Of a stretch of DNA of 64,000 nucleotides, positions 16,777 through 25,155 are shown in pieces (position 1 is the stretch's first letter; every line of letters begins with the position of its first letter). Source of the stretch: Chloroflexota bacterium. GTDB lineage: Bacteria; Chloroflexota; Anaerolineae; Anaerolineales; Villigracilaceae. The position numbers and the translations under genes are program-made. The notes under the pieces are model-generated. The model was given only the letters and a program-made list of their open reading frames with translations. It had not been told where the DNA came from and did no database searches. The stretch is taken from positions 1 to 64,000 of the forward strand of contig JACRBJ010000065.1 of assembly GCA_016234555.1 (NCBI GenBank), written 5' to 3'.

Positions 16777-18141
16777 CTACATCTTCGCCCAGGCTGGGTA
16801 GCCGTGATCAAAGTTATAGTAGAGCGTTTGCTGCGGATAGCGGAAGTCAATCACTTCCCTGCCAACTGATTCAACATCTTCGTTCTTGACCAGGACACGG
16901 GCAATGAAGTCCGCGATGGTCTCCATGTCCTTTTCGTTCATGCCGAGGCGGGTGACTTCGATGGTGCCGATGCGCAGTCCGCTGGGGCGATCCCAGTCTT
17001 CGGGCTTGTCTTCGGGGACGAGGTTCTTGTTGGTGATGATGTTGGCTTTGGCAAGGCGATGCGCCACCTCAAGTCCGCCGCCGAATTGCTTGACCCGCGC
17101 AATCACCTGATGACTTTGAGTGTAGCCCTTGTCCACACACAAAACGGGGATACCGCGTTCGTCGAGCGCCTTGGCAAGCGCCTTTGAATTCTTGACAATC
17201 TGCGCCATGTAGAACTTGCCAAACTCGATCATCTCCGCCGCGGAGACCGCCAGCGCCGCCACACGGTTCACCTGATGGGTGGCTGCCAAAGCCGGGAAAA
17301 TGGTATCCGTGATCGGCTTGGTCAGGGCAGGATCGTCCCACAGAATCATGCCGCTTTGCGGTCCGCTGAAGGTTTTGCCCGCGGACCCCGTCAAAATCAC
17401 CGCGCCCTCTTTCAGCGGATCCTGGAACTGTCCGCCGGCGATCAAGCCAGCCTGGTGTGCGCCGTCGAAGATGAACTGTCCGCCCCACTCTGAAATGATC
17501 TGACTCATCTCACGCACCGGCAGCGGGAAGAGGGTCATTGACATGCCCATCACCACCAGCTTGGGTTTGTGCTGACGGGCAGCTTTCGCAAAGGCATCGA
17601 GGTCAACTTCGAGTTCGTCCATGTTGAACGGGACATCGAAAATCTTCAAGCCGCGAGTCCCTGCGGGTCCGTCGTAGCGATTGCTGGAATGTCCACCGAA
17701 AGGCTGGGGCGCGGACATGATGACATCGCCGGGCTGGGTCAGCGCATGATAGACGGTCATGTTGCCGAGCATGCTTCCCATCAGGCGATGGTCGGCATAA
17801 TTACAGCGGAACGCCACCTTGAGCAGTTCCACACACAAGGCTTCGACCTCGTCGATGTGCTGGGTTCCCGCAAACCAGCGGTTGACCCGTCCGATGTTTC
17901 CCTCCGCCGCGCGCGTGCCAATTTCAGAAGAAAGCAACGCCCGCACCATGGGACTGGTCGGCGCTTCGGGAGCCAGCAGGTTGATGCAGCGCTCGCCACG
18001 CCACTCCTCGTTGCGCTTGACCGCATCGATCACCGCCTGTGCCCAGGCGCGCGGAGATTCGGTCTGCCCCATGATGGCTCTGGCTTTTTCCAACACTTCC
18101 CTGTCGTGGACTTCAAATTGAGTGGATTCGGTTTCTTTCAT
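16777..18141 (-). CDS. SHMT-like PLP-dependent enzyme with altered lysine motif
   Basis: 454 residues of the fold-type I aminotransferase superfamily, nearest to serine hydroxymethyltransferase. INLLAPEAPTSP, GTRAAEGN and IDEVEALC match the SHMT N-terminus. The PLP pocket aspartate is in FDGAHQAGLIAGG. The Schiff-base lysine would be in LTGSAGKTFSGPQSG; classic SHMT has TTTTHKTLRGPRGG, so the His before Lys and the following Arg are missing. SGLRIGTIEVTRLG retains the Arg that binds the substrate carboxylate. It may be a transaldolase or beta-eliminating lyase rather than true GlyA. No folate-cycle gene neighbours it. Confidence 0.75.
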   Translation of the reverse strand: MKETESTQFEVHDREVLEKARAIMGQTESPRAWAQAVIDAVKRNEEWRGERCINLLAPEAPTSPMVRALLSSEIGTRAAEGNIGRVNRWFAGTQHIDEVEALCVELLKVAFRCNYADHRLMGSMLGNMTVYHALTQPGDVIMSAPQPFGGHSSNRYDGPAGTRGLKIFDVPFNMDELEVDLDAFAKAARQHKPKLVVMGMSMTLFPLPVREMSQIISEWGGQFIFDGAHQAGLIAGGQFQDPLKEGAVILTGSAGKTFSGPQSGMILWDDPALTKPITDTIFPALAATHQVNRVAALAVSAAEMIEFGKFYMAQIVKNSKALAKALDERGIPVLCVDKGYTQSHQVIARVKQFGGGLEVAHRLAKANIITNKNLVPEDKPEDWDRPSGLRIGTIEVTRLGMNEKDMETIADFIARVLVKNEDVESVGREVIDFRYPQQTLYYNFDHGYPAWAKM

Positions 18142-18274
18142 CGCTTGTCTCCTTTTGGATGGGAAGTTAACACTTTTCCTACAACCTTCTTAACGTGGTT
18201 TTATTTTACGCCAAAAGATTTTAATCGACGTGTAATTTTCAAGGGCTAGGATTCTCCCAGTTACGGAGGTAGAA

Positions 18275-19426
18275 ATGACTTGGAAAAAGATACTTTACAT
18301 TCTGCTCGTTGTCGTCGTCGCCACTGGCTCGGCATTGGCAGGCGCGGTGGCTGGCGGAATTGCAGTTTATCAGGCAGTTGACAGGAACCAGTCCGCAAAT
18401 CCCATCCAGTCCATCCTGCCCGCATCGAACACGTCGCTCGACCCAACTCAAACCCTGACACTCAACTCGACGGACGTCGAGACAGCCATCACCCAGTCGG
18501 TGGAGAAGGTCGGGCCGGCAGTCGTGACCATCGTGGGGACCATCCCCGGGCAAATGACATTCTTCGGGCAGACGGGAGACGCAACCACCAGCGGCAGCGG
18601 CGTCTTCATCTCGGACAAGGGCTACATCCTGACCAACAATCACGTGGTCGAAGGCACGCAGGAAGTTTACATCGTCCTCTCGGACGGGACCGAGGAAAAA
18701 GCAGTCATCGTCGGCACGGACATGTACTCGGATCTGGCTGTCTTGAAGACGGATGCCAAAGCGCCCGCAGTGGCTGCGCTCGGAAATTCCGATCTGTTGA
18801 ACCCTGGTGAATCGGTGATTGCCATCGGCTCGCCGCTTGGGAATTTCAAGAACACGGTGACGGTGGGTGTGGTCAGCGCGACAGGACGTTCCATCGACAC
18901 CGGTAACGGATACCAGATCGAGGATTTGATCCAGACCGACGCGGCGATCAACCACGGCAATTCGGGCGGACCGCTGATGAACCTCGCGGGTGAAGTGATC
19001 GGCATCAACACGCTGGTCGTCCGCAACACCAACAGCGGTGACGTGGCGGAAGGCTTGGGCTTTGCCGTCCCCGTCAACACCGCGCGCGCCGTCGCAGAGC
19101 AGATCATCCAGAAGGGCTATTTCTCACGCCCGTTCATGGGAATCCGCTTCCAACAGGTGACGCCGAACATCGCCGCCGCCTACAACCTGCCCGTGCAATG
19201 GGGCGTCTACGTGACCGAGGTCTCGCAGAATAGTCCCGCCAGCGCGGCAGGCTTACAGCAGGGCGATATCATCTTCAAGATCGGGGAGGTGACGCTCGAC
19301 GAAACCCACTCCTACATCAACACCCTCTTCACCTTCAAACCAGGCGACCAGGTTCCCCTCGGTGTGATGCGGGACGGCAAGCAGGTTGATTTGACCATCA
19401 CGCTGGGGGAGTCGAGTCACAATTAG
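18275..19426 (+). CDS. HtrA/DegP-type serine protease with PDZ domain
   Basis: 383 residues. An N-terminal membrane anchor (about 5-32, ILYILLVVVVATGSALAGAV) places the protease outside the membrane. The trypsin-like domain carries the triad: His in LTNNHVVEG, Asp in YSDLAVLK, Ser in HGNSGGPL. One PDZ domain (about 290-380, GVYVTEVSQNSPASAAGLQQ onward) follows. The length fits single-PDZ DegS/HtrA-like proteins in envelope quality control. GGAGG lies 7 nt before the ATG. It ends near a strong terminator. Confidence 0.93.
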   Translation: MTWKKILYILLVVVVATGSALAGAVAGGIAVYQAVDRNQSANPIQSILPASNTSLDPTQTLTLNSTDVETAITQSVEKVGPAVVTIVGTIPGQMTFFGQTGDATTSGSGVFISDKGYILTNNHVVEGTQEVYIVLSDGTEEKAVIVGTDMYSDLAVLKTDAKAPAVAALGNSDLLNPGESVIAIGSPLGNFKNTVTVGVVSATGRSIDTGNGYQIEDLIQTDAAINHGNSGGPLMNLAGEVIGINTLVVRNTNSGDVAEGLGFAVPVNTARAVAEQIIQKGYFSRPFMGIRFQQVTPNIAAAYNLPVQWGVYVTEVSQNSPASAAGLQQGDIIFKIGEVTLDETHSYINTLFTFKPGDQVPLGVMRDGKQVDLTITLGESSHN

Positions 19427-19432
19427 TAGAGC

Positions 19433-19521
19433 ATGTCACACTGAGCAATGCGAAGGGATCCCTAAACGATCTAGATATTCTTCACCACATTCGCCGTTTG
19501 GGGCTCATGGCTCAGAATGAA
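19433..19521. repeat. Degenerate dispersed repeat of the GTCA(C/T)xCTGAGC type
   Basis: The stretch starts TGTCACACTGAGCAATGCGAAGG and ends GGCTCAGAATGA, so the ends are imperfect inverted copies (TCACACTGAGC against GCTCAGAATGA). Such ends are typical of small dispersed bacterial elements. Only one copy is in the window, so this is tentative. Confidence 0.4.
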
Positions 19522-19533
19522 ATTACTTAGAAT

Positions 19534-19566
19534 GCAAGAGGACAGACAAATTGTCTGTCCTCTTGC
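19534..19566. terminator. Bidirectional terminator
   Basis: GCAAGAGGACAGACAA-A-TTGTCTGTCCTCTTGC is a perfect 16-bp inverted repeat. It lies between the htrA-like gene and the convergent 19593-20018 gene. Confidence 0.85.
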
Positions 19567-19592
19567 TATTTGCAGATTGATATCTTGCTAAT

Positions 19593-20018
19593 TTATAAAT
19601 CGCGATGTCTCTTTTTACCCGTCGGGAGGCTATCAAACCAGTCTTTGAACTCTGAAAAGTTTACAAGTCCCTGCTCTTCCAACCAGTGAACATCTTCGAT
19701 ACTTCCTTGACCTGAGAATACTGCGTGCGAGACATTGGGAAAGCCTAAACGGTCTGCTACCCAATCTATCCAACGAAAAGGAATAGGCAGATATCTTTTG
19801 AAATATTCAACACGTTGCTCCTGCTTCATATCTTCGACCCAGGAATCCCAGGCCCACATATAACTTTCGCCACCGCCCATTCGCCAACCTATCGAATAAC
19901 GCGGGATTTGAGGATAGCGAATCCATGGAGGAAGTAAATCACCTTGGGGAGTTAATTCAGCCTCAATTATCCGCTTCATCCCTTCATGAAATCTTTTGCG
20001 AGAATCTCCGTCTATCAT
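19593..20018 (-). CDS. Hypothetical protein, 141 residues
   Basis: I do not recognise the family. The protein is soluble, Trp- and Tyr-rich (IGWRMGGGESYMWAWDSWVEDM) and acidic/basic mixed, with no signal peptide. The ATG at 20018 lies inside a heptamer repeat. The gene is more AT-rich than its neighbours, which may mean acquisition. It follows the R3H-ATPase gene on the same strand with a 34-bp gap. Confidence 0.65.
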   Translation of the reverse strand: MIDGDSRKRFHEGMKRIIEAELTPQGDLLPPWIRYPQIPRYSIGWRMGGGESYMWAWDSWVEDMKQEQRVEYFKRYLPIPFRWIDWVADRLGFPNVSHAVFSGQGSIEDVHWLEEQGLVNFSEFKDWFDSLPTGKKRHRDL

Positions 20019-20061
20019 TACTTATCACTATTCTCCAATTCTCTACTCTCTACTATTCCCT
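20013..20061. repeat. 7-nt tandem repeat, seven units, between two genes
   Basis: TATCATT, ACTTATC, ACTATTC, TCCAATT, CTCTACT, CTCTACT, ATTCCCT. It supplies the start codon of the downstream hypothetical gene and the stop codon of the R3H gene. Confidence 0.7.
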
Positions 20062-21693
20062 GAAAATCCTCACGTGCCTTCTCGGCTCCTTGCCGTACGA
20101 GTGGGAAACCAATTCCGCGTTGCGAGCCATTTCGTGTTGCAACCTTCGCACCAGCGACGTGCCTGGCGGCAGGTCCACCCAGCGCTCGCCATTGAGGACA
20201 GCGGCAATCGCGCGCTGCGTGTCCTCGCGCACGTCGTCCATCTTGTCACGCGGATGCTGCATCTCGGTCAGGTTGAACAGGTCGCCCAAAAACTGCTCGA
20301 CCTGCGCCACCGTGTTCGCGCGCAAAACATAGATCGGCAGTCCGCGATGCTCGGCTTCCATCACCGTCTGCTCGCGGTTGCGGTAATACGTCCGCAAGGT
20401 GACGAGAGTGTCCGCCTGGTCAACTTCGGTGACGATCACCGCGGGCACCCCGAGCCGCTTGGCGGCTTGCATGAGTCTGTTCCGCGCCACGCCGTAGGCA
20501 AACACGCGCACGGTCTGCAAAGCGGATGTGACGACGGTCGGAGTCTGGCTTGCGGGTTGACTCTGCCCCTCGGAAGCGGAATCAGCCTGGGGCTGGGACG
20601 TCGCCGCTGGAAGAGGCTGGGTCGGGCTGACGGGTTGACGTCCGCGACGGGTCTTGCCCACTTCCCTCGCCTCCATCTTCGTGCGGGGAGCGGGCGCCGA
20701 TTTCTCGATCACGATTTTGCCTTCGTCGTCGCGGGTGCGGACTTCGGGCAACTGTGGCGCTCCGCGCAAAAGTGAATCCACCGACTCGGTGATGTCGAGA
20801 TGAACGGCAAATCGGTCGCGGTTTTGGATTTCGATCACCACGTCGAAGGTCGGGGGCGAACGACGTTCCAACACCGTCTTCTGGGTGCCGCGTCGACGGG
20901 CTTCCTCGTCTGACAGCGTGACCGCTTCGATGCCGCCGACCAGGTCGCTGAGGGTGGGATTGAGCAGGAGGTTTTCCAGTGTCTGACCGTGCGCCGTGCC
21001 GATGAGCTGGACACCGCGCTCGGCGATGGTGCGCGCTGCCTGCGCTTCTAGCTCGCGCCCAATCTCGTCGATGACGATGACTTCGGGATTGTGGTTTTCG
21101 ACGGCTTCGATCATCACCTCGTGCTGGAGCATCGGCTCGCGGACCTGCATACGGCGCGCCCGTCCAACGGCGGGATGCGGCACATCGCCGTCGCCGCCAA
21201 TCTCGTTGGACGTATCCACGATGACCACGCGTTTGTTTTCCGCGAGGATGCGGGCGGCTTCACGCAGGAGGGTGGTCTTGCCGACGCCGGGGCGTCCGAG
21301 AATCAGCACAGACTTGCCCGATTCGATGATGTCCTGAATGATGTCCACCGTGCCGTAGACAGCGCGACCCACGCGGCAGGTGAGTCCCACCACGGTGCCG
21401 AGCCGGTTGCGGATGGCGGAGATGCGGTGCAGCGTGCGCTCCATGCCAGCGCGGTTATCCGCGTCGAACTTTCCGATGCGCTCGGTGACGTGGTCGATTT
21501 CCCCGCGGCTGATCTCCTTGATGGAGAGCGGGACTTCGCCGTCCACAAAACGCGCGGCAGCGATGCGTCCGAGGTCGATGACGATTTCGAGCAATTTATC
21601 GCTGTTGTTCGCCTTTTCCACCGCATGGCGAATGTTGGGGGGTAAAACGTCGAGGAGGACTTCCAGGTCGTCTGTAATTCGATGTTGAGTCAT
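20053..21693 (-). CDS. R3H-domain ATPase (SpoIIIAA/Ycf45-like)
   Basis: About 546 residues. The P-loop LGRPGVGKTTLLREAARIL (about 148-166) is followed by VIVDTSNEIGGDGD, VGRARRMQV and VIVIDEIGRELEAQAA. This is the signature of the SpoIIIAA/Ycf45 secretion-type ATPase family. A linker rich in Pro, Gln and Ser precedes a repeat of a Rossmann-like part (TVRVFAYGVARNRLMQAAKR). The C-terminus is an R3H single-strand nucleic-acid-binding domain (LVRRLQHEMARNAELVSHSYG). I chose ATG 21693 because the family begins there; 21744 is the long alternative. The cellular role is unproven. Confidence 0.88.
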   Translation of the reverse strand: MTQHRITDDLEVLLDVLPPNIRHAVEKANNSDKLLEIVIDLGRIAAARFVDGEVPLSIKEISRGEIDHVTERIGKFDADNRAGMERTLHRISAIRNRLGTVVGLTCRVGRAVYGTVDIIQDIIESGKSVLILGRPGVGKTTLLREAARILAENKRVVIVDTSNEIGGDGDVPHPAVGRARRMQVREPMLQHEVMIEAVENHNPEVIVIDEIGRELEAQAARTIAERGVQLIGTAHGQTLENLLLNPTLSDLVGGIEAVTLSDEEARRRGTQKTVLERRSPPTFDVVIEIQNRDRFAVHLDITESVDSLLRGAPQLPEVRTRDDEGKIVIEKSAPAPRTKMEAREVGKTRRGRQPVSPTQPLPAATSQPQADSASEGQSQPASQTPTVVTSALQTVRVFAYGVARNRLMQAAKRLGVPAVIVTEVDQADTLVTLRTYYRNREQTVMEAEHRGLPIYVLRANTVAQVEQFLGDLFNLTEMQHPRDKMDDVREDTQRAIAAVLNGERWVDLPPGTSLVRRLQHEMARNAELVSHSYGKEPRRHVRIFRE

Positions 21694-21845
21694 GGTTAAG
21701 GTACCGTTCGTAAAAACGTGTCCGCAGACACGAGCCGCAGGCAAAAATACATGCGCCGCATTAGAACCTTGTTTGCAACGCAGGTCACAAATTTAGTGGG
21801 AAGTGTGGATCATGTGGGCATACCGCCTGTTCGTGAGATGTCCAT

Positions 21846-21851
21846 ATTATA
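21846..21851 (-). promoter_or_regulatory. Possible -10 box for the R3H gene
   Basis: TATAAT on the reverse strand about 150 nt before the start. The gap also holds the small hairpin GTGTC-CGCA-GACAC near 21719-21732. The -35 is weak. Confidence 0.3.
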
Positions 21852-21886
21852 GCAGTGTCCCCAGAGGACTGGATTGCAAGAAAGTA

Positions 21887-22267
21887 CTATTTTGACCTCA
21901 GATAGTTTTTCGCCGCGATTAAGAAATCGCGGGCCTGGGCAACGATCTCCCGCACATCCTCCAAAATGAAGTCTGAGGTCGCGCCATAATCGCCTGTGAT
22001 CCTTTGACTGAACGTCGTGACCAGCCAGCGCTGGTATTTCGGGTCAAACTCGCCCGTTTTTACAAAATGCTGTGCAAATGCGCCATGTATGCCGCCATGT
22101 TTGCTGAAATACAGTTCTTTTTCGCCAAGCAGGGCGCTTGCAATGTAAAACATGGCGTAATAGACACGGCTGACGGCAAAATCAAGATCACCATCCTGCA
22201 TGACGTTTTCGGCGCTTTGAATGGCGCGCTCGGCTTTCTCCATCAATGCAGCAGTCTCTTCCTTCAA
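21887..22267 (-). CDS. HEPN-domain protein (toxin of a HEPN/MNT pair)
   Basis: 126 residues, all-helical. ALMEKAERAIQSAENVMQDG, FAVSRVYYAMFYIASALL and SKHGGIHGAFAQHFVKTGEF match the HEPN family whose members act as ribonuclease toxins. It probably starts at TTG 22267, which overlaps the stop of the nucleotidyltransferase gene (TTGA). The pair is an arrangement known from HepT/MntA modules. In those the MNT partner AMPylates and silences the HEPN toxin. I infer the same here. Confidence 0.85.
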   Translation of the reverse strand: MKEETAALMEKAERAIQSAENVMQDGDLDFAVSRVYYAMFYIASALLGEKELYFSKHGGIHGAFAQHFVKTGEFDPKYQRWLVTTFSQRITGDYGATSDFILEDVREIVAQARDFLIAAKNYLRSK

Positions 22268-22584
22268 ATCAGCACCCCTTCCTTTTTGACATTGCGGAGA
22301 ACCGGGAATTTATCCGATTTCCACTCACTTTCACGCATAAAAAGCGGGCTGACCGTTATCTCAAAATCCAGTGACAGGTCGCCGATCAACTCACTGATGC
22401 GCCGAATCTCGGCAGCGCGGCGCTGGAAATCGTTTAGGACTACAAGCACATCCAAATCGGAACCTTCCCGATTGTCTCCACGCGCATAGGAACCGTACAA
22501 ATAGACGGCATCCAACTGTGTCCCATAAATACGGTTGAGACCGGTCTTCAATTCCTTGAGAAGTTTTTTAACTTTTGATGACAT
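22264..22584 (-). CDS. MNT-type nucleotidyltransferase (antitoxin)
   Basis: About 106 residues. The minimal nucleotidyltransferase motif GSYARGDNREGSDLDVLVV carries the GSx10DxD metal-binding signature, and a later strand LDFEITVSP supplies the third acidic residue. It is the upstream partner of the HEPN gene, overlapping it by 4 nt. The chosen ATG 22584 gives the family start MSSKVKKLLKELK; 22629 is an upstream alternative. An AMPylating antitoxin role is inferred. Confidence 0.85.
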   Translation of the reverse strand: MSSKVKKLLKELKTGLNRIYGTQLDAVYLYGSYARGDNREGSDLDVLVVLNDFQRRAAEIRRISELIGDLSLDFEITVSPLFMRESEWKSDKFPVLRNVKKEGVLI

Positions 22585-22770
22585 GTCAGATCCAGCGACG
22601 TTTACAGTCACATTATAGCAGGATGCCAATTAACGTGAAATTAATGGGATGTTTCAGTTTCATTGGGTTGTCAGACCAATTTCCCAACAACAGTATTTCA
22701 TCGATGTTTCGATGCAACAATCGCGCTAAAATTAGCCAATCCACGCCGCTCAAAACTGGAGGAATCCTGC

Positions 22771-24303
22771 ATGACCGACAAAAAATTCACATGGCTCATC
22801 TACGTGAACACCGCCTTGCTTATCGCCTTGTCGTTTTATTTCTTTTTTTACCCCGCCGGTGCAATTCTTTACGAGATGAACGATCCGGGGCTGGTCGGCG
22901 GGAGTGTCCCCCACTTCACGTTTGGCTGGCATCGTTCGCTCTCCGAAGATTATGCAGTTTGGGCGCGTGAGCGCGTCGAATCCGGCAAAGCCGCCGGGCT
23001 GAGCATCAACAACATCTCAGGGACGGAATGGCCCGTCTTCGGCACGGTGTTTTATCTTTGGACAACCGAGTCTCTCCAGCAGGCATGGGAGGATGACCCC
23101 ACGCTTTATCCAACCGCGCCAAAGGAATATGCCCGCGATGCCATCGAGGCGTCCATCGAGCTGGTGATCGACCCGAATCACGCCGGCTGGGTCCGCAAAC
23201 ATTGGGGAGACGACTATCTCACCCGCGAAAATCTTTTTTACCGCATGTTGCTCATCAGCGGGCTGACAAGTTACCAAAAAATCACAGGCAACGACCAGCA
23301 CGAAACGATGCTACGTGACCAGGTGGAATCGCTTTCGCGCGAACTGGATGGATCCCCATATGGGTTGCTGGACGATTACCCCGGTCAATGCTACCCGGTG
23401 GATATTCTACCGGCAATCGCTGCCATTCAACGCGCGGATGCGGTGCTTGGCACAGCCCACTCCCAATTTGTCCAGCGTGCCGTCCGCGCCTTTCAAGGTG
23501 ATGTTTTGGATAAAAATACCGGCTTGCCGTCATACATTGCAGACTCGAGAACAGGTCAGGGATTTGGTCCAGCACGCGGCGCGGGTATCTCCTTCATGCT
23601 GATCAACGCGCCAGAACTCTGGCTCGATACATCTCAAAAATGGTACAACAATTATGATAACTATTTCTGGCAGCAGACGTGGGTCACGGCTGGCTTTCGG
23701 GAATTTTCACGCGACCTCGACTATGGGACATGGAGCGGAGATGTCGACTCGGGACCAATCCTCGCCGGCTACGGGACGGCTGCCAGCGCGTTTGGGGTTG
23801 GCGCAGCCCGCACCTTCGGACGTTTCGACCAGGCATATCCGTTGAGCGTCGAAGCCTTGTCCGCATCCTGGCCCCTTCCGAACGGAACGCGTCTTGGCCC
23901 GCGCATGCTCTCCAACCTGTCTGACGCTCCCTACATTGGGGAAGCCTCCCTGCTGTTCGCGCTGACCCGCCGTCCAATGATAGTAGGCAACTCACCCGTT
24001 GCCAAATTTGTCCCCGCTTCGGCGTATTTCGGCATCCTCTTCTACCTGATATGCGGAATCATCCCAGACGTTTATGCGCTGCGTTCGTTGAAGCGCTGGA
24101 AAAAGTCGGCAGACAAACCAGTCCCCCTGCCAAAACTTCAGCTCGTTTTGTGGAGTCTATTTTTCCTTGCGGGATTGATCTTATTCACCTTCTCCAGCCA
24201 GACAATCGGCTTGCTGTTTTTGCTGCTGGCTCAAACCCTGCCCACCAAAGGCAGGTACGGCTCATGGCTGATTGATTACGAATATCTAAAACCTGCCGGA
24301 TGA
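22771..24303 (+). CDS. Membrane protein with linalool dehydratase/isomerase-like domain
   Basis: 510 residues. A TM helix (about 8-30) is followed by an alpha/alpha-barrel-like domain with FGWHRSLSEDYAVWARER, SGTEWPVFGTVFYLW, YARDAIEASIELVIDPNHA and HWGDDYLTRENLFYRMLLIS. These resemble the linalool dehydratase/isomerase domain family. Three more hydrophobic segments end the protein. GGAGG lies 8 nt before ATG 22771. Most relatives in environmental bacteria are uncharacterised and terpene chemistry should not be assumed. The family link is from memory of motifs. Confidence 0.6.
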   Translation: MTDKKFTWLIYVNTALLIALSFYFFFYPAGAILYEMNDPGLVGGSVPHFTFGWHRSLSEDYAVWARERVESGKAAGLSINNISGTEWPVFGTVFYLWTTESLQQAWEDDPTLYPTAPKEYARDAIEASIELVIDPNHAGWVRKHWGDDYLTRENLFYRMLLISGLTSYQKITGNDQHETMLRDQVESLSRELDGSPYGLLDDYPGQCYPVDILPAIAAIQRADAVLGTAHSQFVQRAVRAFQGDVLDKNTGLPSYIADSRTGQGFGPARGAGISFMLINAPELWLDTSQKWYNNYDNYFWQQTWVTAGFREFSRDLDYGTWSGDVDSGPILAGYGTAASAFGVGAARTFGRFDQAYPLSVEALSASWPLPNGTRLGPRMLSNLSDAPYIGEASLLFALTRRPMIVGNSPVAKFVPASAYFGILFYLICGIIPDVYALRSLKRWKKSADKPVPLPKLQLVLWSLFFLAGLILFTFSSQTIGLLFLLLAQTLPTKGRYGSWLIDYEYLKPAG

Positions 24304-25146
24304 ATTGCCGCCTGCGACATTTTTCGTATGCCAGTTCTTGAGCGTGAGATACACAATCGGCAGCCCAAGACTCAACCCTGAAATCCGCATTTTCTTCTTG
24401 TTCACCTGGATCAACTGGACGAAATAATTTTTCCCGTTTTTGTTTTGGGTAAAACGCAGGTCAACAGAAGCGATCTCGTCTGCCAGCAGAGTCTTTTCCT
24501 TGAAAAGGTATTTCACCCGCAGGGACTTTCCTTCGAGCGTCAACGATTGAGGCTGGAAGAAGAAAGCCACAGCAAACACAACGACAAGGATGAAAATGAT
24601 GAAAATCAGGGGAAGGAGGACATCCAAATTGTTGCTGCTGTAGAAGAACATCATGCCACCGGCGATGAGAGCGCCCACCAAAACCACGCCGAATATGGCA
24701 AGCACAACCAATGTGGAGACACCTCTTCTCATCTCGCTATATTCCTGTGGATTGAACAAATCGGGGCGTTTGATGCCGATCCACTCCACAACCTCCTCGT
24801 ATCCGGGGAGTTGTGGACTTGGGGCAACCGTCACATCACCATCGAGGTTGTGGAGCTTGATGCCGTCTCGCCTGCCCGATACGCGGCTGATCTCCCCCCA
24901 GCGGAGCGACTTCTCGCCCAAAATGCTCTGCGCGGAAATCCCGTCTTCGGAGAGGGTTGTCTTTTGCGTCATCGTATACAGTGTAGACACCAAAGCGATT
25001 CCGATAATGATTGCAAATGGGATCAACGCGATGTAACCATCCCGGGGAAGCGTTCTCAGAATGGTAATGCCAAAAATTATCAGAATCCCCATGACCAATA
25101 TAAACTGGACGGGCGAGCGGCGATAGGTGCGGGGTTCATCAATCAT
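24286..25146 (-). CDS. Hypothetical four-helix membrane protein with two PH-like segments
   Basis: 286 residues. Two pairs of hydrophobic helices (about 12-50 and 148-195) are each followed by a beta-rich segment: TTLSEDGISAQSILGEKSLRWGEI and SLTLEGKSLRVKYLFKEKTLL. That repeat, helices then 'W/L...I' strands, resembles bacterial PH-domain membrane proteins. It overlaps the end of the previous gene by 18 bp, tail to tail. Function is unknown. It may be translated with the peptidase upstream (9-bp gap). Confidence 0.65.
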   Translation of the reverse strand: MIDEPRTYRRSPVQFILVMGILIIFGITILRTLPRDGYIALIPFAIIIGIALVSTLYTMTQKTTLSEDGISAQSILGEKSLRWGEISRVSGRRDGIKLHNLDGDVTVAPSPQLPGYEEVVEWIGIKRPDLFNPQEYSEMRRGVSTLVVLAIFGVVLVGALIAGGMMFFYSSNNLDVLLPLIFIIFILVVVFAVAFFFQPQSLTLEGKSLRVKYLFKEKTLLADEIASVDLRFTQNKNGKNYFVQLIQVNKKKMRISGLSLGLPIVYLTLKNWHTKNVAGGNSSGRF

Positions 25147-25155
25147 GATGGCTCC

